DNA of 64,000 nt from Piscinibacter gummiphilus. Its GTDB lineage: Bacteria > Pseudomonadota > Gammaproteobacteria > Burkholderiales > Burkholderiaceae_C. Positions 32,907 through 41,430 of this stretch are shown in pieces (the stretch's first letter is position 1; each line of letters starts with the position of its first letter). Location: the NCBI RefSeq assembly GCF_032681285.1, contig NZ_CP136336.1, positions 2,777,001 to 2,841,000 on the forward strand, given 5' to 3'. The position numbers and the translations under genes are program-made. A model generated the notes under the pieces. The model did no database searches. It worked only from the letters and a program-made list of their open reading frames with translations, and had not been told where the DNA came from.

Positions 32907-34045
32907 ACTCGACTCAACCCCACCTGATCCACATGACCTCCAAGCAATCCGCACACCCCGCCATGACCGACGCCAACGTGCCCGATTCCGACACCGCTGA
33001 TCTCGATTACGTCCAGTCCACACCCTCGACAGAACCCAAGACGCAAGGCCCGTCCCGTGCGTCGCTGCGTAAGTCCGCCCTTGATGAAGGGCCTGAGCGC
33101 GACCGCTGGTACGCCAAGCACCCCTTCACCAACAACGAACTGCAAATCGCAACACCACAGGTCAAAGCGGTCTACGACAGGATCGTCACCGCGATCATTC
33201 ACCGAACGCCTGGGACGGTGTTCGTCGGCGAATGGCGAGCCGGCAAGACTTTCGCTACCGAGATGGTTGTGAGACAGCTGGCCAACACGTTCCCGGAGCT
33301 TCCCACCGGCCTGGTGGTGGCGCGAGGCTCAAAGACGCCGTCCCGCGGAGGATGGACGACGATGGTCCTTAATGGGCTCAAGCACGCCGGCTCCGGTTCC
33401 GGCCGGGTCGCCAAGCTCGAGGATCGGCTCGTGAAGACGCTGGCAGCAATGGCCAAGCGCACCGATAGCAAAGCCTTCCTGCTTTTCATCGATGAGGGGC
33501 AGGAATGGCATGAGGAGGAATACGCCTACCTGCGTGATGCGATCAACCTCCTGCGCTCCGATGAACATATCACCCTCATCACCGTCATCTTTGCCTCCGA
33601 GGCCATCCAGGCCGTGAAGGACAAGTTCCTGTCCGACCGCCGCGGGGACCTTGTCATGCGATTCATGCGCACCTTGAACCGCTTCGACGGAATTTCGTCG
33701 GAAGCCGAAATGGCGGAGATCTTCGCGGCGCTCGACGATCCGTTGAAGCACAGCTTTCCTGAAGGAAGCGGGCTTGCCACCTCGGAGTTCTACGCACCAG
33801 GGCCGTTTCGCGATGGCTGGCGACTGGCGCACCATGCCAAGATCGCTTGGGGTGCTTTCTCGTCGGTGGCATCACGCCATCGCAAGACCGTGACGAGCCT
33901 GGGCATGACCTGGGTCATGGCTGCGGTTCAGCACGTGCTCTTCACCGCTGCCGCAGACCCGCAACGACTGCTGACCCATGCCGAAGAGCTTTGGGCGGCG
34001 GGCGTGCACCTGTCGGAGTTCGAAGACTTTGTGCTGGTCAGCTGA
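32903..34045 (+). CDS. Transposition ATPase, TnsC/TniB-like
   Basis: The 380-residue AAA protein has Walker A VGEWRAGKTFAT (about residue 108) and Walker B FLLFIDEGQEWHEEEYAYL (about 195). This is the pattern of TniB/TnsC regulators, which link TniQ-marked targets to the transposase. I chose GTG 32903 because it overlaps the transposase stop; ATG 32933 is an alternative giving 370 residues. Residues 1-60 are Ser/Thr/Pro-rich and probably disordered. Confidence 0.85.
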   Translation: MNSTQPHLIHMTSKQSAHPAMTDANVPDSDTADLDYVQSTPSTEPKTQGPSRASLRKSALDEGPERDRWYAKHPFTNNELQIATPQVKAVYDRIVTAIIHRTPGTVFVGEWRAGKTFATEMVVRQLANTFPELPTGLVVARGSKTPSRGGWTTMVLNGLKHAGSGSGRVAKLEDRLVKTLAAMAKRTDSKAFLLFIDEGQEWHEEEYAYLRDAINLLRSDEHITLITVIFASEAIQAVKDKFLSDRRGDLVMRFMRTLNRFDGISSEAEMAEIFAALDDPLKHSFPEGSGLATSEFYAPGPFRDGWRLAHHAKIAWGAFSSVASRHRKTVTSLGMTWVMAAVQHVLFTAAADPQRLLTHAEELWAAGVHLSEFEDFVLVS

Positions 34046-34058
34046 GGGAGCCGCGAAG

Positions 34059-35612
34059 ATGGACCTACCTCTTCAAGACGGCGCGGCATCGGCCTTCGGC
34101 GGGCGCATTGAGCGCAAGGGCCCAAACGGTCAGCCTGGCGCCTTGTTCACCCCTCTCGAATCGGGCCTCGTCGGCTGCGAGCGATGGACGCATGCGCTGG
34201 AAGGGCCCTTTACCCGCCTAGCCAAGCTCACGCTGATCAACGTGATGCCTCCGTCCGAACTTTGCCCGCTGCTCTTCGGGCGGCGCCTTCGAACCAGCCA
34301 TGCGCGGCGTGTGCACGGCAACAGCCTGCTGGACACCTCCTGGGTCGCCCACAACGCACCGCCGATTGGCATGTCATTGGTGGAAGCTTCGCTCGATCGC
34401 GCGACGGCCAAGTGGTATCAGCATGTCGCATCCGACCAGCGTCTGCGGTTCTGTCAGGAATGCGCAGACGTGGGCTTCCAGAGCGCCCTGCATCAGATCG
34501 ACGCACTGGAGTGTTGCCCGCTGCATGGAAGCCGGCTCCTCGACGCCTGCCGTCAATGTGCGGCACCCACCCCTCGCTACGCGCTCACGCCAGAGGGCTT
34601 CGAGCGTCCCATGTGCTGCAACACCTGTGGTCGGCCGTACGGCAAGGCCTGGGAATGGGGGCTGAACCTGGAACGGTGCTCGTCTCCGATCGACGATGGG
34701 CCGTTTCGCGCGCTGTGGTCACAGCTGCAGCGATGCGACAACTTGGATATCAGCTGGCCCGAGGTCAGCCGCTGGCACCAAGATCCACGTTCGCCGGAGC
34801 CGGAGCGTGACTTGCGTGCGGCTGTGTTCCTCACCCTCTCTCAGCTGGCTCCAGCCGGCGATGAATCGTCGGCACCGAGCGTGGGTCAACCGTCAACGTG
34901 TCCACCTGTCGAGGTGCGTCACTACCCGTGCGAACTCCCGAACCCGAGGGAAGAGTACATCTCGCCTGAGGACGTGCAGGAGCGCGTCGCCGTCTACAAG
35001 TCGATTCGCCGTCGATTCACCCGTTTGCATGGTCTGCATCACGAGCTGGAGACGCTCGATCCATCCAAGACGTTCTACAGCGACTGGAACACCGACGCGA
35101 AGGTCCCCGTCACGAGTGCATCTCCGGCGGAGCTTCATGCTCTGGTGCTATGGCGGCATCGCTTCGAAGAACAGTTCGTCGCGGAAGCGCTTGAGCGGAG
35201 CTGGAGATCCCTCGATCGTGCGAAGAGCAGTTTGAAACTGCGCAAACGTTTGCTTTGCTGGCCCTTGGATTGGCGAGTTGATGCGCGCACTTGGGGTCAC
35301 TTCGTGCATGCGTGCCTGGTGGAGGACCTGTGGACGGCTCGGCGCTGGCAAGCCTGCACGTCGTCCCTCGGCGACCCGCTCTCCAGTGCCACAGCCCGAG
35401 ACGATGCGGCGAAGGCACGTCGTGCGACGTATCTCGAGCACTTCACGACCTGGCAGGCACGCATGAGCATCAAGCTGCAAGCCTGGCCTCAAAGCGTCAC
35501 GCACCTGCTCTTGCGGCCGGAACACAACTCCGAGTGCAGCGGCGATCTTCGGCTGGTGGTGGCGCGAGTGATCCGAAACGAACGGGAGGTCGAGGCCGAT
35601 GAAGCCGTCTAA
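34059..35612 (+). CDS. TniQ-family target-selection protein
   Basis: The 517-residue protein has a TniQ-type N-terminal region with paired zinc-binding cysteines: CQECADVGFQ, CCPLHGSRLLDACRQC and CCNTCGRPYG. The rest is helical, with a long C-terminal part of unknown type. TniQ/TnsD proteins recognise the target site and recruit the ATPase. The starting ATG at 34059 has GAGGGAG upstream. It overlaps the next gene by 14 bases. It is longer than Tn402 TniQ (about 400 residues), closer to TnsD size, so it may read a specific DNA site. Confidence 0.8.
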   Translation: MDLPLQDGAASAFGGRIERKGPNGQPGALFTPLESGLVGCERWTHALEGPFTRLAKLTLINVMPPSELCPLLFGRRLRTSHARRVHGNSLLDTSWVAHNAPPIGMSLVEASLDRATAKWYQHVASDQRLRFCQECADVGFQSALHQIDALECCPLHGSRLLDACRQCAAPTPRYALTPEGFERPMCCNTCGRPYGKAWEWGLNLERCSSPIDDGPFRALWSQLQRCDNLDISWPEVSRWHQDPRSPEPERDLRAAVFLTLSQLAPAGDESSAPSVGQPSTCPPVEVRHYPCELPNPREEYISPEDVQERVAVYKSIRRRFTRLHGLHHELETLDPSKTFYSDWNTDAKVPVTSASPAELHALVLWRHRFEEQFVAEALERSWRSLDRAKSSLKLRKRLLCWPLDWRVDARTWGHFVHACLVEDLWTARRWQACTSSLGDPLSSATARDDAAKARRATYLEHFTTWQARMSIKLQAWPQSVTHLLLRPEHNSECSGDLRLVVARVIRNEREVEADEAV

Positions 35613-36834
35613 AACTCCAACTCCCGATCCGGAGGCGGCCGAACAACTGAAGAAGTGGACCGGCATCGCGCCGCTCGAGCGCTTCGTCTTCCCACCGGGC
35701 CTGGACGGTCGCAATGGCAAGTACCGCTGCGAAGAGCCATGCCGTGTCACCGTGCAGACCGATCTCGAGGCGATCGAGCAATGGATCCACCATGACACGG
35801 AAAGCCTCGCGACGATCAAGGGCCGCCGCTCCGCAGCGGAGAAGCTGCTCAACTGGTCAGTGTTCCAGATGAAGAAGCCCGTCTCCTCGCTCGAGCGCTA
35901 CGAGCTAGACGAGTTCGCCCGCTTCCTGTTAGCGCCGATTCCCTACGCCACCTGGGTGACCAGGCTGTCGCCTGAGCGCAGCTCGTCCGACTGGCGCCCG
36001 TTCAGGGGACCCCTGAGCATTCCGAGCCTCTACGCCACGATGGCCCATGTGGCATCGCTCGCGTCCTGGATGCGGTTACAGCGTTATGCCGACCTCCTTG
36101 TGGGCAGCTACTGGGACGACCGGAACTACCGCATTGCGGGCTCCGCCTCGAAAGCGCAACGCTCTCAGGTGAGAGAGTCGGCAGAACCCATCACGCTCGA
36201 TGAATGGGTCTGGGTACGGCGAGCCATGGCAGAGATGGATGAGCGTCCTGACGGTTTGAGAGGCCGCCTGGTGGTCGAATTGCTGTACTACGGCGGGCTC
36301 TTCGTGCAGGAACTGATTGAACTCGATGAGGCCGATGTGGAGCAGCCAAGTCGAGTCTGCCCGTGCTGGTACTTGAATGTCTGCGGACGGAGTAACGCGC
36401 GTGGCGGTTCGATGTTCTTCTTGCCGCCTCCTCTGGCCCAAACCTTGGAAGCGTGGCTCAAGGCCAAGCAGAAAACCGTCGGTCGCCGCCTCTTCGTCGA
36501 GCTCGGGTTGAGCAAGGATGGCGCGTCGCTGGTCGGGTGCACAGCCGACGAAGCACTGCGGCATGCCCGCGCCGTCTTGCGCCTCGCCTCTCGCAAGGCT
36601 CTGGACGCGGGCAAGACAAGCGTCGGTCGCTTGTTGCAAGAACGCACGGTGCCGTCTTTCAGGCTTGCCTTCGAGCGTCACTGTCGTCGCGCGCCGGAAG
36701 ACTATCAAGCGTGGAAGCTGACAAGCAATCTCGGGTACCAGACTGACTTGTTGGGCGCGATGAACCTGACGTACAAGCGGCGCAGCCTCTGGGACTGGTC
36801 GCTGGCGGAGCACTTGTGGGCGCCTTTGCCCTGA
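35599..36834 (+). CDS. Degenerate tyrosine-recombinase-like protein of the transposition operon
   Basis: The 411-residue protein aligns by eye with the two real tyrosine recombinases of the window: SSDWRPFRGPLSIPSLY corresponds to SSPLWRPFAGPLSPGSQ and APDWRPFQGELSPRSV. The catalytic positions are changed: the Arg motif GLRVSE reads GGLFVQE, the HxLRH motif reads SFRLAFERH, and the nucleophile region is replaced by MNLTYKRRSL. It is probably unable to cut DNA in the usual way and may now act as a DNA-binding or targeting protein. It overlaps tniQ, so it belongs to the element. Confidence 0.75.
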   Translation: MKPSKTPTPDPEAAEQLKKWTGIAPLERFVFPPGLDGRNGKYRCEEPCRVTVQTDLEAIEQWIHHDTESLATIKGRRSAAEKLLNWSVFQMKKPVSSLERYELDEFARFLLAPIPYATWVTRLSPERSSSDWRPFRGPLSIPSLYATMAHVASLASWMRLQRYADLLVGSYWDDRNYRIAGSASKAQRSQVRESAEPITLDEWVWVRRAMAEMDERPDGLRGRLVVELLYYGGLFVQELIELDEADVEQPSRVCPCWYLNVCGRSNARGGSMFFLPPPLAQTLEAWLKAKQKTVGRRLFVELGLSKDGASLVGCTADEALRHARAVLRLASRKALDAGKTSVGRLLQERTVPSFRLAFERHCRRAPEDYQAWKLTSNLGYQTDLLGAMNLTYKRRSLWDWSLAEHLWAPLP

Positions 36835-36844
36835 TGGGCGTCGT

Positions 36845-37861
36845 ATGGGGCGACCGAAGGGCTTCAGCGAGATCTCGGCAGACGGCGCACGCTTTTGTGA
36901 TCGCGAGCGCCCGATGTGGGGAGGGGGCGGGTCGGCCGAGCGTGCGATGCACCACGTGTACCACGCTCTGCAGCGACACATCAGCCGCCACGTGGTGCCG
37001 CAGGCGAACGCCCGGATCGCCAGGCTCATCGCGCTGCAGGACCCCAGCGCGTTAGGGCAGCAGATCGCAAAGTGCCAGAAAGATCGGCTCGCCTGGGCGT
37101 TTCTCCTGTGGTTGTGCTCGATAGAGCCCAACGTCTTGCAACGTCGTTGGGGCAAGCGTGCCGGTCTTCCACAGCGCGGCAGCTTCGCCAGGCAGTCCAT
37201 CCACCTGGACTTTGGTCAATTGCTGCACCACCTGCCCGTCAGCATCGACCGCGAAGCGAAGTCGAAGGGGCAGGCCCAGTGGCTCCAGTGGCACGCCGCC
37301 GAGACGGTCCTGCTCGATCTATGGGGAAGGGCGGTCAGCGCCGCAGAAGACATGGCGGCATGTGGGTTTGCCACCAGGGAATCGCGCATCGAGGCGGACC
37401 CACCGATCCTGAGAGGGCAGGTGAGGGCAGACGGCTCTGCCACGTTTCGCAGGCCCACTGGCTCCGTGCCGGGGAGGTTGCCGCCCGCACCACGCTCGAG
37501 CAAACATGTGCGTCGGGAGCGGCAGGCGAAGAAACAGTCGGGCCGGTCCGACTCCCTCAAAGCCGTCGCTCGCGGCCCCTGCCTCAGATTCTCTTGGGAG
37601 AACGGGTGGCAAGTCATGGACGCCGCAAAGCCACACCGTGGTTTGGATAGTCAGGACATTCGACGGTTTCGCTTGTTCGAGAAGGGCAGACCGCACGCCT
37701 ACCTGATCAGGACCGCAGAGGGGTTTGTCGGTCGGCTTGCTGCGCCGAGCATAGAAGTGGTCGACACGACCGCCTGGAAGGCAATAGACCTGCTGCGGAC
37801 GGCCTACCGCCGGCACTGTGAGCAGTTTGCACCGCGCCAGGCGGAGACCGCCTCGCGATGA
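36845..37861 (+). CDS. Uncharacterised last protein of the transposition operon
   Basis: The 338-residue protein begins MGRPKGFSEISADGARFCDR, ten bases after the recombinase-like gene. It has a helical first half (QQIAKCQKDRLAWAFLLWLC) and a basic, proline-rich linker (about residues 215-245, RRERQAKKQSGRSD). The C-terminus has mixed strands. No membrane segment is seen. I do not recognise it. Tight spacing suggests that it takes part in transposition or target choice, for example as a DNA-binding subunit. Confidence 0.65.
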   Translation: MGRPKGFSEISADGARFCDRERPMWGGGGSAERAMHHVYHALQRHISRHVVPQANARIARLIALQDPSALGQQIAKCQKDRLAWAFLLWLCSIEPNVLQRRWGKRAGLPQRGSFARQSIHLDFGQLLHHLPVSIDREAKSKGQAQWLQWHAAETVLLDLWGRAVSAAEDMAACGFATRESRIEADPPILRGQVRADGSATFRRPTGSVPGRLPPAPRSSKHVRRERQAKKQSGRSDSLKAVARGPCLRFSWENGWQVMDAAKPHRGLDSQDIRRFRLFEKGRPHAYLIRTAEGFVGRLAAPSIEVVDTTAWKAIDLLRTAYRRHCEQFAPRQAETASR

Positions 37862-37907
37862 TGTTCAGCTGTGTCGACTTGAGATGGAGCGGCTGGTCCG
37901 CACCGAG

Positions 37908-38669
37908 CTACGACGAAGCCGCATCGCCCTGGAAAGCCTGCCAGAGCGAGCTGGTGGTGAACCACTGGGGAAGTTCGTCGCTATGCAGCGTCAGCTCCTC
38001 ACCATCCGTGATCTCGGCAAGCCAGACGTGGCGATCCCCCGAGTTGTCGAAGATGTAGGCACGGTTCGTGGCGGCCACAGCGTCTTCCAAGAGTGCGATC
38101 GACTCGTAGTAGCGCTTCCTGATCTTCTCCTCACACACCGGGTGCCCGTCCAGTTCCACCCGTTGCTTGACCCGAGCCACATTGATAGCCGGATCGTCTG
38201 TCGCGATGAAGTAGAGGTAGGTTCTATAGCCGGACGCTTGAGCCTTGCGCAAGAGCTCTACCTTGCTCGCATGAGACATCACGCTTTCGAAGGTGAACGT
38301 CATCCGCAGCTCGAGCAGTTCTTGGCGAATGAAATCCGTCGTGGCGGCTGGGAGGTATGAGTTGACCTTCCCGGGGTCCACGAACAAGGTGGTTCCCTCC
38401 ACCTTGATCGCGCCCTCCAAGGCTTGCAGCCGTGCAGCGTTCATCAAAGGGGAAGCTTGAAGACTTGGCCACCAGCGTTTGGCCTGTTCCTCGCCGAGCT
38501 GATACCTTGCAAGGTCATATGAGCCGGTGCGCTTCCAAGCTCGCTCCAGGTCATCTGCGTTGACGTAGACGCCCAGTTGACTCCGGGTCAGTACTTCGAC
38601 CACAGTGCTTTTGCCGGAGCCGTTCGGCCCAGCAAATAGCCGCAAGCGCGGCTGATCAGGAGACGTCAC
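37908..38669 (-). CDS. Zeta-toxin-like kinase
   Basis: The 253-residue protein has a Walker A motif GPNGSGKST near the N-terminus, NADDLERAW and FTFESVMSH, as in zeta toxins (UDP-N-acetylglucosamine kinases) and related P-loop kinases. It lies downstream of a short gene with which it overlaps by four bases (GTGA, GTG start at 38669), the typical antitoxin-toxin layout. It would poison cell-wall synthesis when freed. It is convergent with the transposition operon, and may be cargo of that element that stabilises it. Confidence 0.8.
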   Translation of the reverse strand: MTSPDQPRLRLFAGPNGSGKSTVVEVLTRSQLGVYVNADDLERAWKRTGSYDLARYQLGEEQAKRWWPSLQASPLMNAARLQALEGAIKVEGTTLFVDPGKVNSYLPAATTDFIRQELLELRMTFTFESVMSHASKVELLRKAQASGYRTYLYFIATDDPAINVARVKQRVELDGHPVCEEKIRKRYYESIALLEDAVAATNRAYIFDNSGDRHVWLAEITDGEELTLHSDELPQWFTTSSLWQAFQGDAASS

Positions 38670-38902
38670 TTGGCTCGGCGCTTGAGCACCAAGCCCTTCT
38701 TGACCAAGGTCGGCTTAGGCAAGGGCGCGAGGGTCCGAACAGTCCCATCGGCGCTGGCTTCGACGATTTGCCCATTCAGGCTTCGCACAACCTTTCCAAG
38801 GCGATTCATGGCTCGGTTATGCGCGTGCCAACCAGCCTCTGCAGCTACCTTCGGGATGTCGTCGCCAGACATCTTGGACTCGCTGAACTCGGGGTACTTC
38901 AT
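38666..38902 (-). CDS. Putative antitoxin of the zeta-like toxin
   Basis: The 78-residue protein starts MKYPEFSESKMSGDDIPKVA at 38902 with AGGGAG upstream and ends in a lysine/arginine-rich tail (VKKGLVLKRRAK). Size, position before the kinase gene and four-base overlap fit an antitoxin; no known epsilon-type sequence is visible, so the family assignment is by context. A perfect palindrome lies about 50 bases upstream and may be its operator. Confidence 0.65.
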   Translation of the reverse strand: MKYPEFSESKMSGDDIPKVAAEAGWHAHNRAMNRLGKVVRSLNGQIVEASADGTVRTLAPLPKPTLVKKGLVLKRRAK

Positions 38903-38951
38903 AAGCTCCCTTTCAGGAGGGCTCGCCGGAAAACCCGGACGATAGCGAACG

Positions 38952-38971
38952 AACATTAGCGGACTAATGTT
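38952..38971. promoter_or_regulatory. Palindromic operator candidate of the toxin-antitoxin pair
   Basis: AACATTAG (38952-38959) and CTAATGTT (38964-38971) form a perfect eight-base inverted repeat with a CGGA centre, 50 bases upstream of the antitoxin start. Autoregulation through such a site is usual for toxin-antitoxin operons. Confidence 0.6.
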
Positions 38972-38989
38972 AACCAGTATTCGTAACAA

Positions 38990-40222
38990 GTGTTGCGTTG
39001 ACGGAATTCGCCCATGTACGAACTAGTGGGCTCCACAAGGGCTAGGCGTACGGGGTACCCGTGAATCGGTTCGGGCTGCCCAAAAAAGACAGCGGCTCGT
39101 ATGACATTGCAAGGTGATGGCTAGCCTGAACCTTGTGCAGCTGATCCTGGACTACCTAACTGATCAGAAGCTTGCGACCGGAGTAGTCATCCGGGACATC
39201 ATCCTGCGACTTCGATGGCGCTCGGAGCCTCGTTGCGACGCAAAGGAGCGACCCAAAAAAACTGCGTGCCGTTTGCGCAGTGCATAGATAGGATCTGCTC
39301 TTAGCAGACGTGCATCTGTGGTTCAGTTGGTTGGTTAGGCCGTAGCGAAGCAGGATTCAAGTCAGAAGTCTGGTCCGCCCGACCCAGGCACAAGAGTCCG
39401 ACTCATGGTTCATGCGACAACACTGGGCGACCGGGGTGCAAGCTCAAATGCAGAGAAGGTGCGTGCGATCACAAAACAGCGACCAACGAAAAGTCTGGAA
39501 GTTGTTGTCGCAAATCGGCTCAAACGTTATGGAGCTTTATGTCGTCCAACTTCCTGGTTTGAGCCGCCGAGGGGTGGGCGGCATCACGCAGGAGTGGGCA
39601 AGCCACGCTCCGTACCTGTTCGAACTTCGCTTCTCGTACTTTACATAATATACATTGTCGCGCTATCGGATGTGGTTAGAACCCGGAACGCGGGCTGGCT
39701 CTGGGTGCCGCACAGAAATGTGTTTCCACCCTGACAGCAAATCTGTTGCAAACCGTCGATTTCGGGCTCGGTGGTCGCTGCTGCAACGGAATCTCCGCCA
39801 ACGCGAATGCCTCGTTGCGGCAAACCCGTTGTCTAGCTGCCCGGCTCCGTGATGAAGAACTCCCACAGCTACGGCTACCGATAGTCGTGAGTTGAGCAGC
39901 CTACACACATGGCGATCATCGACTCTACAATTCCGCAAACCCGCCCTAGTTGTGCCATTGAGTTGGTGTCGGCCTGGGAAGAAAAGGCCTCCACATCCCT
40001 GGAGGCCTTTTCGCTTCCTAATGGGTGACGCACGCAAGACCCGTTGCGAGCCCGCGCAACAGCGCCCATGGCTTCGCCTACTCGCCTGGCCGACTTGATC
40101 ACCTACGCGCGTCTAGAACCTTGAGGCGCTCCGTGCCTGCATGACACACCAGGCGATGCTGAGGAGTGCATTTGAGCGTAATGCGCTGGATGGCAGTGCG
40201 GCAATCAGGTAGCCTTAGTGCC
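38990..40222. other. Long region without a convincing gene
   Basis: About 1.2 kb with lower GC and no reading frame that looks like protein. It holds an inverted repeat, CGGCTCAAAC (39516-39525) / GTTTGAGCCG (39557-39566), and a strong bidirectional terminator at 39982-40011 with no gene that obviously needs it. It may contain the right end of the transposon, a small RNA, or debris from earlier insertions. Confidence 0.45.
39982..40011. terminator. Strong bidirectional Rho-independent terminator
   Basis: AAAAGGCCTCCA (39982-39993) and TGGAGGCCTTTT (40000-40011) form a perfect 12-base stem with a six-base loop; the A and T tracts make it work in both directions. No annotated gene ends at it, so it may end a small RNA starting in 39840-39980. 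Confidence 0.85.
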
Positions 40223-40429
40223 ATGGACTTGAATGTGACGCTGGCTTTAGCGGGCTTACTCAGCCCAAACAAGCTCAATCTGAGTCAGCAGGAAGAGTAT
40301 CTGGACCAAGTCGAGGCCCGCTTGCTCTTACCCAGCCCACTGGAAGAAGCGTTCTTCGCCGAGCGCCGACGCCGTGGTGTGGGGGTCGGAATGGACGACG
40401 ACGGTCGAATCGTTTTCCAGCATGCATAG
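40223..40429 (+). CDS. Small protein of 68 residues
   Basis: An ATG at 40223 opens MDLNVTLALAGLLSPNKLNL, followed by QQEEYLDQVEARLLLPSPLE and a basic AERRRRG stretch. It looks soluble and helical. No family is recognised. It is followed eight bases later by another tiny frame, so the two may be cotranscribed. Confidence 0.45.
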   Translation: MDLNVTLALAGLLSPNKLNLSQQEEYLDQVEARLLLPSPLEEAFFAERRRRGVGVGMDDDGRIVFQHA

Positions 40430-40437
40430 GCCGCGCT

Positions 40438-40578
40438 ATGCATTTCCTTCGGCAGTTGCTCGAAGAGTTCCGTGTGGCAGCGGCGGAGGCGCCCTACATC
40501 TTTATCGCGCCGCCGCTTGGAGCGTTGGCCGGGATACGCGCTGAGTACGCAAGGTTGTACAGCAGGCGTCCAAACTGA
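40438..40578 (+). CDS. Very small protein of 46 residues
   Basis: The ATG at 40438 begins MHFLRQLLEEFRVAAAEAPY and is followed by a hydrophobic, proline-containing stretch (IFIAPPLGALAGIRAEY) before a short basic end. The hydrophobic middle could be a single membrane helix, so a small toxin-like or membrane peptide is possible. It directly follows the 68-residue gene. This is a tentative call. Confidence 0.35.
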   Translation: MHFLRQLLEEFRVAAAEAPYIFIAPPLGALAGIRAEYARLYSRRPN

Positions 40579-40844
40579 CCCGCCCCGGCACGCGCCGGCG
40601 CAGACATTCTGCGCGTAGCCGACTAGCTGCCGAACCCATCGGTTCGATTAGGTGCGGCGGGCTCAACTCCTCTGACCATTGGACGAACCATCACTGCCGG
40701 CTAGGTGCGCACTTGAACAACTGCTGATCTGCCGCATATAACAAGTTAGCGTCCCGGCAAGCCAGAACGCCTCAAGCACGACGCTCCCTGTGTAGTACTC
40801 ATGGGTGTGCCGAATCATCAGTCTCCTTAGCAGGAGGTTCACCC

Positions 40845-41426
40845 ATGGAGGTGACACTCAGAGAAATTCATGGGCCGTGGGACGCCGGCTGGGTGCTTGA
40901 CAAGCACATGATCAAGAGCACATTTCTTGGCCACGACGCGTTCGGGAATCCGCAGTTTGAAAACCTTCGCACCGAGGCCGGGGAAGCAACCTACCAGCTG
41001 AAATACCGGAGCGACTGGAGCCAAGCCAAGCCGCTGGCTCAGGCTGTGGCCGACAACATTTGCCCGAAGCTCCAGAGCATCGGCTTCATCGTGCCGATGC
41101 CTGCGTCGCGGTCGCGCAGCCGGCAGCCGGTTACCGAGGTTGCGAAGGAATTGGGCGGGCTGCTGAATGCTCCGATGTTTGACGGAATTCTTCTCAAGGC
41201 GCCAAACGGCAAATCACTGAAGGACTTGGCCACGAAGGCTGAGAAAGTTGAGGCGATTGGCAAAAGTCTGAGCGTTAAGGATCAAATCACCAACGATGGC
41301 TCTTGGAACGTCCTCTTGATCGACGACCTGTACGACAGCGGGGCTTCTATGGAGGCGGCATGTAAAGTGCTGCGTGGATACCCAAAGGTGCGGAAAATCT
41401 ACGTGGCCGCGCTCACCTGGAAATAG
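40845..41426 (+). CDS. ComF-like phosphoribosyltransferase
   Basis: The 193-residue protein has the PRPP-binding motif NVLLIDDLYDSGASM (about residue 156) and the region FIVPMPASRSRSRQP, both as in ComF-type type I phosphoribosyltransferases. The N-terminus lacks the ComF zinc finger. The start at 40845 has AGGAGG seven bases upstream. It is followed five bases later by a SLOG-family gene. PRTase-SLOG pairing recalls ComF-DprA and suggests nucleotide handling, possibly of a signal. Confidence 0.78.
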   Translation: MEVTLREIHGPWDAGWVLDKHMIKSTFLGHDAFGNPQFENLRTEAGEATYQLKYRSDWSQAKPLAQAVADNICPKLQSIGFIVPMPASRSRSRQPVTEVAKELGGLLNAPMFDGILLKAPNGKSLKDLATKAEKVEAIGKSLSVKDQITNDGSWNVLLIDDLYDSGASMEAACKVLRGYPKVRKIYVAALTWK

Positions 41427-41430
41427 CTGA

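Larger units (their letters stand above)
29202..37861 (+). mobile_element. Tn7/Tn402-like transposition module, boundaries undefined
   Basis: Seven plus-strand genes with overlaps or short gaps make one operon: TnsA-like protein, duplicate of the transposase N-terminal domain, DDE transposase (TnsB/TniA-like), ATPase (TnsC/TniB-like), TniQ, degenerate tyrosine recombinase and an unknown protein. TnsB + TnsC + TniQ is the core of Tn7-like and Tn402-like elements. The coordinates cover the operon and its upstream region; I could not identify terminal inverted repeats or a target duplication. Confidence 0.75.

Noticed and set aside
39310-39390. tRNA-like stretch with GGTTCAGTTGGTT
   Set aside because: No consistent acceptor stem, anticodon arm or T-loop could be folded.
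29250-39520. Shared 11-mer TGTCGCAAATC (right, near 39506) and its complement (left, near 29265) as transposon ends
   Set aside because: They point outward instead of inward, and a chance match over this span is not unlikely.
39405-39734. Short plus-strand frames in the gene-poor region
   Set aside because: No ribosome site, no recognisable pattern, and two overlapping frames of equal quality.
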